A stretch of DNA of 15,154 bases from Saccharicrinis sp. UBA6048 (lineage in GTDB: Bacteria; Bacteroidota; Bacteroidia; Bacteroidales; Marinilabiliaceae), in assembly GCA_002429115.1 (NCBI GenBank), contig DIYS01000252.1, forward strand, positions 1-15,154. The letters run 5' to 3'. The notes below the pieces were generated by a model that was not told where the DNA came from, searched no databases, and saw nothing but the letters and a program-made list of their open reading frames with translations. This document shows, in pieces, positions 14,510 through 15,154 of this stretch (position 1 is its first letter; every line of letters begins with the position of its first letter). The position numbers were made by a program, and so were the translations under genes.

Positions 14510-15154
14510 ATGGAATTTATTAAACAGCTTAAACAACGGGCAAGCGAGAATAAGAAACGCATTGTTTTGCCTGAAGGTTTGGAAGAGCGTACACTTCGTG
14601 CAGCTAACACTATTCTAACTGAGGGATTTGCAGATGTAATCTTAATAGGGAATCAAGAAAAAGTAAAAGAAGCAGCTGCTTCTTTTGGTTTGGAGAATAT
14701 TAGCAAAGCGACAGTTGTTGATCCGGAAAACCATGATAAAATGGACGCGTATGCCGACATGATGGTTGAAATCAGAAAAAATAAGGGCTTAACTAAAGAA
14801 GAAGCACTTAAGCTAATTAAGAATCCATTGTTTTTAGCGGTTATGATGATCAAAGCTGGTGATGCTGATGGAGAAGTTGCTGGTGCTGATAATGCGACTG
14901 GTGATGTGTTACGTCCGGCATTTCAGTATGTAAAAACAGCTCCTGGAATCAGTGTTGTTTCTGGTGCGTTTATCATGATCTTGAAAGATAAAGAGTTTGG
15001 AGAAGATGGAATGATGGTATTTGCAGATTGCGCCGTTCATCCAAACCCAACTGCTGAAGAATTGGCTGAGATTGCTGTTGCAACAGGTCGTACAACACGT
15101 GCAATTGCTGGTTTTGAACCAAAAATTGCCATGTTAAGCTTCTCTACAAAAGGA
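14510..15154 (+). CDS. pta: Phosphate acetyltransferase (Pta), N-terminal part, cut by the window end
   Basis: Catalyses acetyl-CoA + phosphate to acetyl-phosphate + CoA, the first step of the acetate-forming Pta-AckA route that yields ATP during fermentation. The first 215 codons are present and the frame is open to the last base. The usual length of about 330 residues means roughly the last third is missing. Family features seen are KRIVLPEGLEERTLRAA near the N-terminus, NPLFLAVMMIKAGDADGEVA, GADNATGDVLRPAFQYVKTA, MMVFADCAVHPNPTAEELAE and the signature KIAMLSFSTKG at the window edge. The start ATG at 14510 follows a promoter box. ackA often lies next to pta and may follow outside the window. 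Confidence 0.96.
   Translation, partial: MEFIKQLKQRASENKKRIVLPEGLEERTLRAANTILTEGFADVILIGNQEKVKEAAASFGLENISKATVVDPENHDKMDAYADMMVEIRKNKGLTKEEALKLIKNPLFLAVMMIKAGDADGEVAGADNATGDVLRPAFQYVKTAPGISVVSGAFIMILKDKEFGEDGMMVFADCAVHPNPTAEELAEIAVATGRTTRAIAGFEPKIAMLSFSTKG

Overview
The window looks like chromosome from a Bacteroidetes organism, probably an anaerobic or facultative, marine-type member of the Bacteroidia (Marinilabiliales-like). The evidence is the AT-rich spacers, the recurrent TAnnTTTG -7 promoter boxes 20-35 nt before start codons, the near absence of Shine-Dalgarno sequences, signal peptides ending in AQ, and Bacteroidetes-type families: a TonB/SusC-plug-like fusion, a DUF6340-like lipoprotein and a BamA/D15-type surface antigen. 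The species assignment is inference.

Layout. Bases 1-293 are non-coding. sucD (294-1166, +) stands alone and shares a bidirectional terminator with a convergent methyl-accepting chemotaxis protein gene (1230-3110, -). Divergent from it is a pair of small exported proteins, a beta-barrel-like protein (3379-3939) and a DUF2846-like protein (3970-4509). fabG follows (4776-5522), with a hairpin in its leader and its own terminator. A 440-bp spacer holds palindromes resembling a dispersed repeat. Then comes a tight three-gene operon: a DUF6340-like lipoprotein (5963-6994), a PBP4-type D-Ala-D-Ala carboxypeptidase dacB (6991-8406) and a DUF819 membrane protein (8434-9576).

Convergent to that operon is an outer-membrane beta-barrel gene of the Bac_surface_Ag family (9573-10904, -). 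It is interrupted by an in-frame amber codon just after the signal peptide. Read from the downstream ATG alone, it would appear as a 358-residue protein with no export signal. Next are a YitT-family membrane protein (11016-11918, -), an omega-amidase-type nitrilase (12093-12857, +), an 80-residue unknown protein (12985-13227, +), a secreted TonB-C-terminal-domain/plug-like fusion (13345-13971, +), a 538-bp non-coding spacer with a perfect Shine-Dalgarno and 10-codon mini-ORF on the minus strand, and the first 215 codons of phosphate acetyltransferase pta (14510 to the window end).

Function. The recognisable genes cover central carbon metabolism (sucD, pta), fatty-acid elongation (fabG), envelope and peptidoglycan maintenance (dacB, lipoprotein, beta-barrels) and amide-metabolite repair (nitrilase). 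I see no phage, insertion sequence, CRISPR array, tRNA or rRNA. The strongest oddities are the amber-interrupted barrel gene, the perfect Shine-Dalgarno mini-ORF in a lineage that rarely uses such sites, the TonB/plug fusion, and the palindromes at 5676-5811, 4724-4755 and 12932-12958. I found no convincing complete new defence or mobile system.
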